Assembly (NCBI RefSeq): GCF_946477055.1
Contig: NZ_CAMKXG010000140.1
Span: forward strand, 1 to 9,184
DNA: 9,184 nucleotides
Direction: 5' to 3'
DNA from: Lonsdalea britannica
Lineage (GTDB): Bacteria; Pseudomonadota; Gammaproteobacteria; Enterobacterales; Enterobacteriaceae
How positions within the stretch are numbered: position 1 is the stretch's first letter; every line of letters starts with the position of its first letter. The position numbers and the translations under genes were made by a program. Under the pieces are notes generated by a model. That model saw only the letters and a list, made by a program, of their open reading frames with translations, was not told where the DNA came from and made no database searches. Positions 1-5,974 of this stretch are shown here, in pieces.

Positions 1-20
1 CCTCACTATATCGACTTTTT

Positions 21-26
21 TATAAT
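21..26 (+). promoter_or_regulatory. Candidate -10 element for the regulator pair
   Basis: A perfect TATAAT lies 25 bases before the ATG at 52. Its -35 partner would fall on or beyond the window's left edge, so it cannot be judged. If real, the leader would be about 20 bases. The surroundings are very A+T-rich, where such hexamers occur by chance. Confidence 0.3.
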
Positions 27-51
27 TCATGTCTCCATAGAGCATCTATAA

Positions 52-774
52 ATGGTTTATTTAATTAATAAGTCGGTTGTCTTTACAGAAAAAGACAACT
101 CCTTAGCATGGGTAAATCGCTCAGAAGAGGCCATATCTCTGAGTCTGCCTGTGGCAAAGCTTCTAAAAACGCTGCTTATTAATCCAGGAGTGACATTAAG
201 TAAAGAGTACCTGCTTACGGAGGTTCTGGAGAAAAACGCTCTGGCACCGTCCATGAACAACTTAAACAACTATATTTCTTTATTGAGAAAATCTCTGCGT
301 GAATATGATCTGGCTGAGATACTGATGACAGTACCTAAAGTCGGCATTATGTTTAATACGCTCGATATTGAGGTGACATGTGACGACTCACAGCAAAGTG
401 CCGTTGTGGAAGTTTCGCCTCAACACACTGAAGTTCAGCGAATAAAATACAGAAAGCCACTTTTCTTTGTGGTAGGCGGGACGGCCCTGGTCTTAATTTT
501 ATTTTTTGCGTTTATCTTATCGACAGATTTCCCATACAGAGAAATTTTTAGAGACGCGAAGATAGTAAACTGCCAGTTTTTTTATCTGGATGATGACACG
601 ATCAGCGAGGGTTTTCCGGAAAAGTATCATTATCTCTGTAAAAATAATGTCAACCTTTACTATTTTTCCAGAAAAATAATCATACCTAAAATTGCGACCA
701 GAGAAGAAATTATTGTTATTTCCTGTAAAAAAGAAGGGAAAAGGTGCTCAACGCATGTCTTCATCAACAATTAG
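52..774 (+). CDS. ToxR/CadC-type membrane-anchored winged-helix regulator (MarT/YqeI-like)
   Basis: The 240-residue protein is built like a one-component membrane regulator. Residues about 1–105 form an OmpR/ToxR-type winged-helix DNA-binding domain: the N-terminal YLIN start, a helix ending in an LRKSL segment (about 77–82) and the wing motif TVPKVG (93–98) fit the CadC/ToxR family. A linker leads to one membrane segment (about 136–157) and a periplasmic tail of roughly 80 residues with four cysteines (174, 196, 225, 232), which could form two disulfides. Such proteins bind DNA from the inner membrane and sense periplasmic conditions. An in-frame TAA directly precedes the ATG at 52, so the start cannot lie upstream; no strong Shine-Dalgarno is visible. 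It overlaps the next gene by 20 bases. Base composition is much richer in A+T than the mutY block, which suggests acquisition. The family is well supported; signal and target genes are unknown. MarT and YqeI are the named relatives I consider nearest. Confidence 0.85.
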   Translation: MVYLINKSVVFTEKDNSLAWVNRSEEAISLSLPVAKLLKTLLINPGVTLSKEYLLTEVLEKNALAPSMNNLNNYISLLRKSLREYDLAEILMTVPKVGIMFNTLDIEVTCDDSQQSAVVEVSPQHTEVQRIKYRKPLFFVVGGTALVLILFFAFILSTDFPYREIFRDAKIVNCQFFYLDDDTISEGFPEKYHYLCKNNVNLYYFSRKIIIPKIATREEIIVISCKKEGKRCSTHVFINN

Positions 775-1225
775 AACTCCTTTGACTATCACTGCGGTGA
801 CTATATTGTTTTTGGTAATCACTCTGTCATCGTTATATTACTATTACCACGTTTACAAAAAACCATTAATGTGTCGGGGAGAAATAAGTTCCACCATTAA
901 AAGTGGGCAGGATTCCATTGTTAAGAGCTATATCATCAATTTCTATTTAGGGGCCAGAGGAAAAGGTTCGATGGCCTTACACGGCATTTATATTGATGTA
1001 GACAAACCTGCGAATGTTTTAGAACGTACACTCACGTTCGATTACAGCTGGAATGGCAATTATCTCATTATGAAAAACACCGCCATGTTTAAGAATTTGG
1101 CCGATACCGCGCCCGACAATGCTACGCCTTATAGTAAGAATGAGGTCATCCGCTTCGAAATGCTGACGGATAAAGTCTACCTGGTCAGCGCCTTTCGCCC
1201 CACGTTCGCCTGCAACGTGCGTTAA
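755..1225 (+). CDS. FidL-like small inner-membrane protein, partner of the regulator
   Basis: Starting at ATG 755, the product is 156 residues: a short cytoplasmic end, one hydrophobic segment (about 8–32), then an exported domain of about 120 residues with exactly two cysteines (40 and 153) at its two ends, a plausible disulfide. An upstream in-frame ATG at 692 exists, but 755 is better: it has a purine-rich AAGG ribosome site about 10 bases before it, and its membrane segment then sits at the N-terminus. The gene overlaps the regulator by 20 bases, so the two are probably translationally coupled. Position, size and topology match the small membrane partners encoded next to ToxR-like regulators (FidL beside MarT, YqeJ beside YqeI, in the manner of ToxS), which stabilise or modulate the regulator. 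The C-CRGE start and Trp/Tyr-rich beta-like body suggest the FidL family, but I recognise it by context more than by sequence. Confidence 0.75.
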   Translation: MSSSTIRTPLTITAVTILFLVITLSSLYYYYHVYKKPLMCRGEISSTIKSGQDSIVKSYIINFYLGARGKGSMALHGIYIDVDKPANVLERTLTFDYSWNGNYLIMKNTAMFKNLADTAPDNATPYSKNEVIRFEMLTDKVYLVSAFRPTFACNVR

Positions 1226-1235
1226 TGGCCCAAGC

Positions 1236-1261
1236 CCGTGGTCGCGCCCCTGCGGCCACGG
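1236..1261 (+). terminator. Hairpin after the regulator pair (no T-run)
   Basis: Ten base pairs (CCGTGGTCGC with GCGGCCACGG, one G·U) close a six-base loop, starting 11 bases after the stop of the FidL-like gene. No T-run follows, so this is a stem-loop that may protect the 3' end or assist factor-dependent termination rather than a standard intrinsic terminator. Confidence 0.4.
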
Positions 1262-1424
1262 CTTACTCCCTACCAACCCCGTCTGCTCATATCGAAAAAT
1301 CAGGCGCAGCGCTTTAGCGTATTGGAAAGTAACTGACCGACCACGCCACGCCAGCGCATTTGTCACGACATAAACACCGCAGCGCATGAGAGGCGCAGAA
1401 GCAACACGTTCAGGAAACTTCGGG

Positions 1425-1453
1425 TTTACAGCACATTCACACTGTGCTGGAAT
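1425..1453 (+). promoter_or_regulatory. Candidate mutY promoter with a dyad in its spacer
   Basis: TTTACA (1425–1430) and TGGAAT (1448–1453) are separated by 17 bases, with a TGC extended -10 motif immediately before the -10. A perfect 7-base inverted repeat, CAGCACA (1429–1435) and TGTGCTG (1443–1449), sits between and slightly overlaps the two elements. Transcription would begin near 1460, giving a leader of about 33 bases for mutY. The hexamers are only partial matches, so this is a prediction. Confidence 0.4.
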
Positions 1454-1492
1454 CGCTTTCAATTTTCACCTGCCGGATAGCGATCCCTCCTT

Positions 1493-2581
1493 ATGATACA
1501 AGCGCAACAGTTCGCGCAACAGGTGCTGGCGTGGTACGAACGTTTCGGACGTAAAACGCTGCCCTGGCAACTTGATAAAACGGCCTATCAGGTCTGGCTG
1601 TCTGAAGTCATGCTGCAACAGACGCAGGTCGCCACCGTTATTCCCTACTTTCAGCGTTTTATCGCTCGCTTCCCCGACGTACGCGCTCTGGCCGCCGCGC
1701 CCTTGGATGAGGTGCTGCACCTCTGGACCGGGCTTGGCTACTATGCCCGGGCACGCAACCTGCACAAAGCAGCGCAGGTCATCGCGGAACAGCACGGCGG
1801 CGAATTCCCCACCACGTTCGACGATATCGTCGCGCTGCCGGGCATTGGCCGTTCAACCGCAGGCGCGATCCTGTCTCTGGCTCAAGGTCAGCACTACCCG
1901 ATTCTCGATGGCAACGTGAAGCGCGTGCTCGCACGCTGCTGCGCCGTCTCCGGCTGGCCGGGTAAAAAAGAGGTGGAGAATCGCCTGTGGAATATCAGTG
2001 AAACCGTTACGCCAGCGAAAGGTGTGGGCGCATTTAATCAGGCTATGATGGATTTGGGCGCGATGATCTGTACTCGCAGCCGCCCCAAATGTGAACTTTG
2101 TCCGCTCAACACCCAGTGTATCGCCTACGCTAACCACAACTGGGCGGATTATCCGGGCAAGAAACCCAAGCAGACGATTCCGGAGAAAAGCGCCTGGTTT
2201 GTGATGGTCCGGCAGCAACAGCGCGTCTGGCTGGAGCAGCGTCCGGCCGTAGGACTGTGGGGCGGATTATTCTGTTTTCCCCAGTTCGCGACCCAAGAGG
2301 AAGCGCATGCCTGGCTGCAACAGCGTGGGATGTCGCGAAGCGGACTGCAGCAAGGCATCGCGTTCCGACATACCTTCAGCCACTTTCATCTGGATATCGT
2401 CCCTCTGTTGCTGGATGTGTCCAGTCAGAGTGCCTGCATGGATGAAGGCGCCGGTCTCTGGTATAACTTAGCCCAGCCGCCATCTGTGGGGCTTGCGGCC
2501 CCGGTAGAACGCCTGCTGCAACAGTTGGCTCAGTCGCAGTCCGTCTTCGTAGACGTCTGCGCGCCAAATAACGAGGAATAA
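1493..2581 (+). CDS. mutY: Adenine DNA glycosylase MutY
   Basis: MutY removes adenine mispaired with 8-oxoguanine or guanine and so prevents G:C to T:A changes. The 362-residue protein aligns end to end with E. coli MutY (350). The helix-hairpin-helix glycosylase domain fills about residues 1–225, with the catalytic Glu38 in SEVMLQQTQ and the catalytic Asp139 in LDGNVKRVL. Four cysteines (193, 200, 203, 209; C-X6-C-X2-C-X5-C) hold the 4Fe-4S cluster. Residues about 231–345 form the NUDIX-like domain that recognises 8-oxoguanine, including [10 protein letters not shown] and [10 protein letters not shown]. The ATG at 1493 is forced: an in-frame TAG lies 15 bases upstream and the N-terminus matches the family. 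It has no Shine-Dalgarno; CCTCCTT precedes the start instead. It is the first gene of the mutY–yggX–mltC operon. In E. coli trmB lies divergently just upstream; here that place is taken by the regulator pair. Confidence 0.97.
   Translation: MIQAQQFAQQVLAWYERFGRKTLPWQLDKTAYQVWLSEVMLQQTQVATVIPYFQRFIARFPDVRALAAAPLDEVLHLWTGLGYYARARNLHKAAQVIAEQHGGEFPTTFDDIVALPGIGRSTAGAILSLAQGQHYPILDGNVKRVLARCCAVSGWPGKKEVENRLWNISETVTPAKGVGAFNQAMMDLGAMICTRSRPKCELCPLNTQCIAYANHNWADYPGKKPKQTIPEKSAWFVMVRQQQRVWLEQRPAVGLWGGLFCFPQFATQEEAHAWLQQRGMSRSGLQQGIAFRHTFSHFHLDIVPLLLDVSSQSACMDEGAGLWYNLAQPPSVGLAAPVERLLQQLAQSQSVFVDVCAPNNEE
2573..2578 (+). promoter_or_regulatory. Shine-Dalgarno site of yggX inside the end of mutY
   Basis: GAGGAA overlaps the last codons of mutY and sits 5 bases before the yggX ATG at 2584. 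Ribosomes ending mutY translation would release beside it, supporting coupled translation of the two genes. Confidence 0.7.
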
Positions 2582-2583
2582 GC

Positions 2584-2856
2584 ATGAGCAGAACGATTTT
2601 TTGTACTTTTTTACAACGTGAGGCCGAAGGCCAGGATTTTCAGCTGTATCCGGGCGAGCTGGGAAAACGCATTTATAACGAAATCTCCAAGGAAGCCTGG
2701 GGCCAGTGGCAAACCAAGCAGACGATGCTGATCAACGAGAAAAAGCTCAGCATGATGAACGTGGAAGACCGTAAGCTGCTGGAAGAAGAGATGACAAAGT
2801 TTCTTTTTGAAGGCAAGGACGTGCAAATCGACGGCTACACGCCGGAAGATCAGTAA
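2584..2856 (+). CDS. yggX: Fe(II) trafficking protein YggX
   Basis: A 90-residue soluble cytoplasmic protein nearly identical in layout to E. coli YggX (91 residues). It begins [16 protein letters not shown], carries the conserved Cys7 and ends in the GYTPEDQ tail. YggX limits damage to labile iron-sulfur clusters and is thought to move or hold ferrous iron; in E. coli and Salmonella it belongs to the SoxRS oxidative-stress response. The start lies only 2 bases after the mutY stop and has a good GAGGAA site, so it is co-translated with mutY. The pairing makes sense: MutY itself needs a 4Fe-4S cluster and repairs oxidative damage. No SoxS site is obvious in the short upstream spacing, so regulation probably comes from the mutY promoter or from within mutY. 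Confidence 0.97.
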   Translation: MSRTIFCTFLQREAEGQDFQLYPGELGKRIYNEISKEAWGQWQTKQTMLINEKKLSMMNVEDRKLLEEEMTKFLFEGKDVQIDGYTPEDQ

Positions 2857-2861
2857 TCGCG

Positions 2862-2880
2862 CAGGGGCCTGCCGGCCCTG
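2862..2880 (+). other. Intercistronic hairpin between yggX and mltC
   Basis: CAGGGGCC and GGCCCTG pair around a TGCC loop with one bulged G, inside the 52-base gap between yggX and mltC. No T-run follows. It may slow transcript decay or tune mltC expression; a role is not shown. Confidence 0.35.
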
Positions 2881-2908
2881 ATAACTCACGCTCCCGACAC
2901 GGCCTGAT

Positions 2909-3985
2909 ATGATGAAGAAACTGCTAGCTTTGCTGTGCATCGCTCCGCTGCTTATCTCTTGTTCCAGCAACAAAGGCAGCGAAGATGCCGAAGCCTATAT
3001 TAAAGATACCAACGCCTTTGATATTTTGATGGGGCAATTCGCCAACAACATCGAAAACATCTGGGGCATCAACGAAGTGTTGATCGCCGGCCCCAAGGAT
3101 TACGTTAAGTATTCCGACCAATACCTGACCCGTAGCCACGTCAACTTCGATGCCGGTACCATCACGATCGAAACCATCAACCCGACCAACTACGAAACCA
3201 GCCTCCGTCAGGCCATCGTCACCACCCTGTTGATGGGCGATGACGCCAGTAACACCGACCTGTATTCCGACGCCAACGATATTCAGATCAGCCGTGAGCC
3301 GTTGCTGTATGGTCAGGTGCTGGACAACACCAGCGAGCCTATCCGTTGGGAAGGTCGCGCCAGCAGCTTTGCGGATTATCTGATTCAGAACAAGCTGCAA
3401 CGCCGTACCTCAGGCGTACACGTGATCTGGACCGTCACCATTCAGCTGGTGCCTAACCATCTGGACAAGCGTGCCCACAAATATCTCCCGCTGGTCCGTA
3501 AAGCCGCAGATCGCTATGGCATCGAGCCCTCCTTGATCCTGGCGATCATGCAGACCGAGTCGAGCTTCAACCCCTACGCCGTGAGCCATTCCGACGCATT
3601 GGGTCTGATGCAGGTCGTTCAGCACAGCGCAGGACGCGATGTCTTCAAGATGAAAGGGAAATGGGGACAGCCGAGCCGCAGCTATTTGTTCGATCCGGAA
3701 AACAATATCGATACCGGGGCGGCTTATCTGGCGATACTGAAGAATGTGTATCTGGCGGGTATCCAGAATCCGACGTCACAACGTTATGCCGTCATCACCG
3801 CCTATAACGGCGGCGCAGGCAGCGTGCTGCGTGTGTTCTCCAGCGACAAAGACGCCGCGGTGAGCGCCATTAACGGCATGTCTCCCAATGATGTCTACCA
3901 GACGCTGACGACCCGGCACCCTTCTCAGGAGTCTCGCCGCTATCTGTACAAGGTGAACTCGGCGCAGAGAAACTACCGTCGCTGA
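2909..3985 (+). CDS. mltC: Membrane-bound lytic murein transglycosylase C, MltC
   Basis: MltC cuts the MurNAc–GlcNAc bond of peptidoglycan, forming 1,6-anhydro ends, from the inner face of the outer membrane. The 358-residue product starts with a lipoprotein signal peptide and a lipobox LISC (Cys18); Ser at +2 predicts outer-membrane sorting. Residues about 35–185 form the MltC-specific N-terminal domain ([16 protein letters not shown]). Residues about 190–345 are the SLT/lysozyme-like catalytic domain with Glu217 in [11 protein letters not shown], then GLMQV (232–236) and AYNGG (298–302), all hallmark motifs. Two ATG codons are adjacent (2909 and 2912); the family's MKK start favours 2912, shortening the protein by one residue. 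No strong ribosome site is seen. It lies 52 bases after yggX in the same direction and is the last gene of the mutY operon. Confidence 0.97.
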   Translation: MMKKLLALLCIAPLLISCSSNKGSEDAEAYIKDTNAFDILMGQFANNIENIWGINEVLIAGPKDYVKYSDQYLTRSHVNFDAGTITIETINPTNYETSLRQAIVTTLLMGDDASNTDLYSDANDIQISREPLLYGQVLDNTSEPIRWEGRASSFADYLIQNKLQRRTSGVHVIWTVTIQLVPNHLDKRAHKYLPLVRKAADRYGIEPSLILAIMQTESSFNPYAVSHSDALGLMQVVQHSAGRDVFKMKGKWGQPSRSYLFDPENNIDTGAAYLAILKNVYLAGIQNPTSQRYAVITAYNGGAGSVLRVFSSDKDAAVSAINGMSPNDVYQTLTTRHPSQESRRYLYKVNSAQRNYRR

Positions 3986-3995
3986 TAACGCGATC

Positions 3996-4022
3996 CGAGC
4001 CTCCGGCCCCGCCGGAGGCTCG
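3996..4022 (+). terminator. Strong hairpin ending the mutY–yggX–mltC operon
   Basis: A perfect 12-base-pair G+C-rich stem (CGAGCCTCCGGC paired with GCCGGAGGCTCG, loop CCC) begins 11 bases after the mltC stop. Its position is right for a terminator, but only TCTG follows rather than a T-run, so termination may be partial or mainly 3'-end protection. Confidence 0.6.
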
Positions 4023-4226
4023 TCTGCGACAGGTTACCTTTACCGTGAGATCGCGGTATCCCGCTTTCGCCACGGTTCATGGTGCTACAGAAATGCCCGG
4101 TTTCCTGACGAATTTGCCGCCATAACCAACGGGAAATCCGCTTATAAGCAAATGCTATGCCCACACTATTGAATAGCGAAAATCACTACGGAAAACCGCA
4201 AAGCATCCTACATTCCACTATTTTTT

Positions 4227-4245
4227 TATAATCAAGCATGATTAT
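4227..4245 (+). promoter_or_regulatory. TATAAT overlapping an ATAATCA/TGATTAT inverted repeat
   Basis: A perfect -10-like TATAAT (4227–4232) is embedded in a 7-base inverted repeat, ATAATCA (4228–4234) and TGATTAT (4239–4245), with a 4-base spacer. No good -35 stands 17 bases upstream. It could be an operator over an upstream ansP promoter, or chance in A+T-rich DNA. Confidence 0.3.
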
Positions 4246-4269
4246 TATCTTTATTTAATGCATTACTAA

Positions 4270-4317
4270 CGCAGACAATTTTTGCCTAGGATGCCAAGAA
4301 AAGGTAGCATCGCAGAC
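4270..4317 (+). repeat. Pair of direct repeats CGCAGAC upstream of ansP
   Basis: CGCAGAC occurs at 4270–4276 and again at 4311–4317, each followed within two bases by TTTTT. The copies are 41 bases apart, close to four helical turns, so a protein could contact both on one DNA face. The short length means chance is possible. Confidence 0.35.
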
Positions 4318-4337
4318 GTTTTTCAATTCCTGCCCCA

Positions 4338-4366
4338 GCATACCGCTATGGAATGGCGGTATATGC
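4338..4366 (+). other. Hairpin or operator-like dyad in the ansP upstream region
   Basis: GCATACCGC (4338–4346) faces GCGGTATATGC (4356–4366), pairing nine bases with a two-base bulge around a nine-base loop. There is no immediate T-run. It may be a leader stem-loop or a protein-binding dyad about 85 bases before the ansP start. Confidence 0.35.
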
Positions 4367-4412
4367 AAAGGCCGAGTTTTAACGGTTAACTTATTAAATA
4401 ATATGTTATTTC

Positions 4413-4433
4413 TTTCTTATAAATGATAAGAAA
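4413..4433 (+). promoter_or_regulatory. Perfect inverted repeat touching the ansP ribosome site
   Basis: TTTCTTAT (4413–4420) and ATAAGAAA (4426–4433) form a perfect 8-base inverted repeat with loop AAATG. The right arm runs into AAGGG (4433–4437), the best Shine-Dalgarno candidate for the ATG at 4451. In RNA this weak A+U stem could mask part of the site; as DNA it could be an operator. Confidence 0.4.
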
Positions 4434-4450
4434 AGGGATCTGGACGGGTA

Positions 4451-5926
4451 ATGAATCAGCATAAAAGCAAAGACTCTGAACGCCATGCGGCCAAGCGACG
4501 CTGGCTCGATTCACATGAAGTGGGATACCACAAAACCATGGGTAACCGACAGGTACAGATGATCGCCATCGGCGGATCTATCGGTACCGGCCTGTTTTTA
4601 GGCGCGGGCGCTCGTTTACAGATGGCCGGCCCTTCTTTGGCTCTCGTTTATCTGGCTTGCGGTATTTTTTCCTTTTTCATTCTGCGCGCACTGGGCGAAC
4701 TGGTGCTGCACCGTCCTACCAGCGGCAGCTTCGTCTCCTATGCGCGTGAGTTTCTCGGAGAGAAAGCCTCATACGTCGCGGGTTGGATGTATTTTCTGAA
4801 CTGGGCAATGACCGGTATCGTCGATATCACCGCCGTAGCGCTCTACATGCATTACTGGGGAACATTTGCCGACGTGCCGCAATGGGTCTTCGCCCTCAGC
4901 GCACTGGGGCTCATCACCACCATGAACATGATTGGGGTGAAATGGTTTGCGGAAGCCGAGTTCTGGTTCGCGCTCGTCAAAGTCATCGCGATTTCGCTGT
5001 TCCTGATCGTGGGGACCATTTATCTCGGCACCGGGCTTGAACTCGACGGCAATCGCACCGGCTTCCATCTCATTACCGATAATGGCGGGCTTTTCCCGCA
5101 CGGTATGCTGCCAGCGCTGGTGCTGATACAGGGCGTGATCTTCGCCTTTGCTGGGGTGGAACTGATTGGTACCGCCGCCGGTGAGTGTAAAGATCCCGAG
5201 AAAATGCTGCCTAAGGCGATCAACAGCGTGATCTGGCGCGTGGGTCTGTTCTACGTCGGCTCGGTGATTCTGCTGGTATGTCTGCTGCCGTGGAATGCTT
5301 ATCAGGCAGGGCAAAGCCCGTTCGTGACGTTCTTCAGCAAGCTGGGCGTTCCCTACATCGGCACCATCATGAATATCGTGGTGCTGTCAGCGGCGCTGTC
5401 CAGCCTCAACTCAGGGCTGTACTCCACCGGACGTATTCTGCGTTCGCTGTCGCTGGGAGGCTCTGCGCCGAAATTCATGTCCAAAATGAGCGCGCAGTCC
5501 GTACCTTACGCCGGTATTTTGGTCACCGTCGGCATCCACGCCATCGGCGTGTTCCTGAACTACATCGTGCCATCGCAGGTGTTTGAGATCGTCTTGAACA
5601 TTGCTTCGCTTGGCATCATCAGCTCCTGGGGCTTTATCATCGTCTGTCAGATGAAGCTGCGTCAGGCGATTAAAGCAGGGAAAGCCAAACCGATCAGCTT
5701 CAGAATGCCCGGCGCGCCGGTCACCTCTTGGCTGACGCTCGGATTCCTGCTGTCTGTGCTGGTACTGATGGCGTTCGATTATCCTAACGGCACCTACACC
5801 ATCTCTACGCTGCCGCTGCTTGCCATCATGCTGACGATGGGCTGGTACAGCCTGCGCCGTCAAAAACAGGATGCAAATCTGGTCAAACAGGAGCATGAGC
5901 AGCCGCAGGAAGCGTCAAAACAGTAA
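4451..5926 (+). CDS. ansP: L-asparagine permease AnsP
   Basis: This 491-residue protein is an amino acid/proton symporter of the AAT family (APC superfamily) in the inner membrane. It resembles E. coli AnsP (499 residues) almost throughout: the N-terminal HAAKRRWLDSHEVGYHKTMG, the substrate-binding first-helix motif GGSIGTGLFLGAGARLQMAG (about 41–60), the block PTSGSFVSYAREFLGE (89–104), and VELIGTAAGECKDPEK in the middle. Twelve hydrophobic helices are expected and the pattern is compatible. The cytoplasmic C-terminus is short and rich in Gln, Glu and Lys, and is the least conserved part. It should import L-asparagine as a nitrogen source. Related AAT permeases such as CycA and GabP are possible alternatives, but the whole-length match favours AnsP. 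It stands alone on the plus strand after a long control region and is convergent with speC. In E. coli nupG fills this place. Confidence 0.93.
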   Translation: MNQHKSKDSERHAAKRRWLDSHEVGYHKTMGNRQVQMIAIGGSIGTGLFLGAGARLQMAGPSLALVYLACGIFSFFILRALGELVLHRPTSGSFVSYAREFLGEKASYVAGWMYFLNWAMTGIVDITAVALYMHYWGTFADVPQWVFALSALGLITTMNMIGVKWFAEAEFWFALVKVIAISLFLIVGTIYLGTGLELDGNRTGFHLITDNGGLFPHGMLPALVLIQGVIFAFAGVELIGTAAGECKDPEKMLPKAINSVIWRVGLFYVGSVILLVCLLPWNAYQAGQSPFVTFFSKLGVPYIGTIMNIVVLSAALSSLNSGLYSTGRILRSLSLGGSAPKFMSKMSAQSVPYAGILVTVGIHAIGVFLNYIVPSQVFEIVLNIASLGIISSWGFIIVCQMKLRQAIKAGKAKPISFRMPGAPVTSWLTLGFLLSVLVLMAFDYPNGTYTISTLPLLAIMLTMGWYSLRRQKQDANLVKQEHEQPQEASKQ

Positions 5927-5944
5927 CGCTTTCTGACGCCTATC

Positions 5945-5964
5945 ACCGGGGCTTTCGCCCCGGT
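5945..5964. terminator. Shared hairpin between convergent ansP and speC
   Basis: ACCGGGGC and GCCCCGGT form a perfect 8-base-pair stem with a TTTC loop (a GAAA loop when read on the minus strand), in the 48-base gap between the ansP stop and the speC stop. It is placed to serve both transcripts as a bidirectional terminator, though T-runs on either side are very short. Confidence 0.6.
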
Positions 5965-5974
5965 TCATCCGGTC

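Larger units (their letters stand above)
3986..4450. other. 465-base intergenic region, likely ansP control region
   Basis: I see no credible gene on either strand; the open frames here are short and lack family features. After the mltC hairpin the composition becomes strongly A+T-rich. It contains a 10-base palindrome GCTTATAAGC (4140–4149), an inverted repeat with a TATAAT (4227–4245), a 7-base direct repeat (4270–4276 and 4311–4317), a hairpin (4338–4366) and two adjacent A+T-rich inverted repeats just before ansP (4396–4411 and 4413–4433). This density of dyads fits a regulated promoter region for ansP, possibly with a long leader. No NtrC, CRP or sigma-54 consensus could be confirmed by eye. 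Confidence 0.5.

Noticed and set aside
1019..1462. 147-codon minus-strand frame across the end of the FidL-like gene and the mutY upstream region
   Set aside because: Half of it is the shadow of a better gene, it has no recognisable domain, and the region carries a promoter-like sequence. It is not trmB, whose motifs are absent.
4355..4370. Possible sigma-54 promoter (TGGCGG…TGCAA) upstream of ansP
   Set aside because: The GG and GC elements are only 8 bases apart rather than the required 10, and the bases are better explained as one arm of a hairpin.
4769..5896. Long minus-strand frames opposite ansP
   Set aside because: His/Gln/Arg/Asp-rich products typical of antisense frames in membrane-protein genes; ansP itself is certain.
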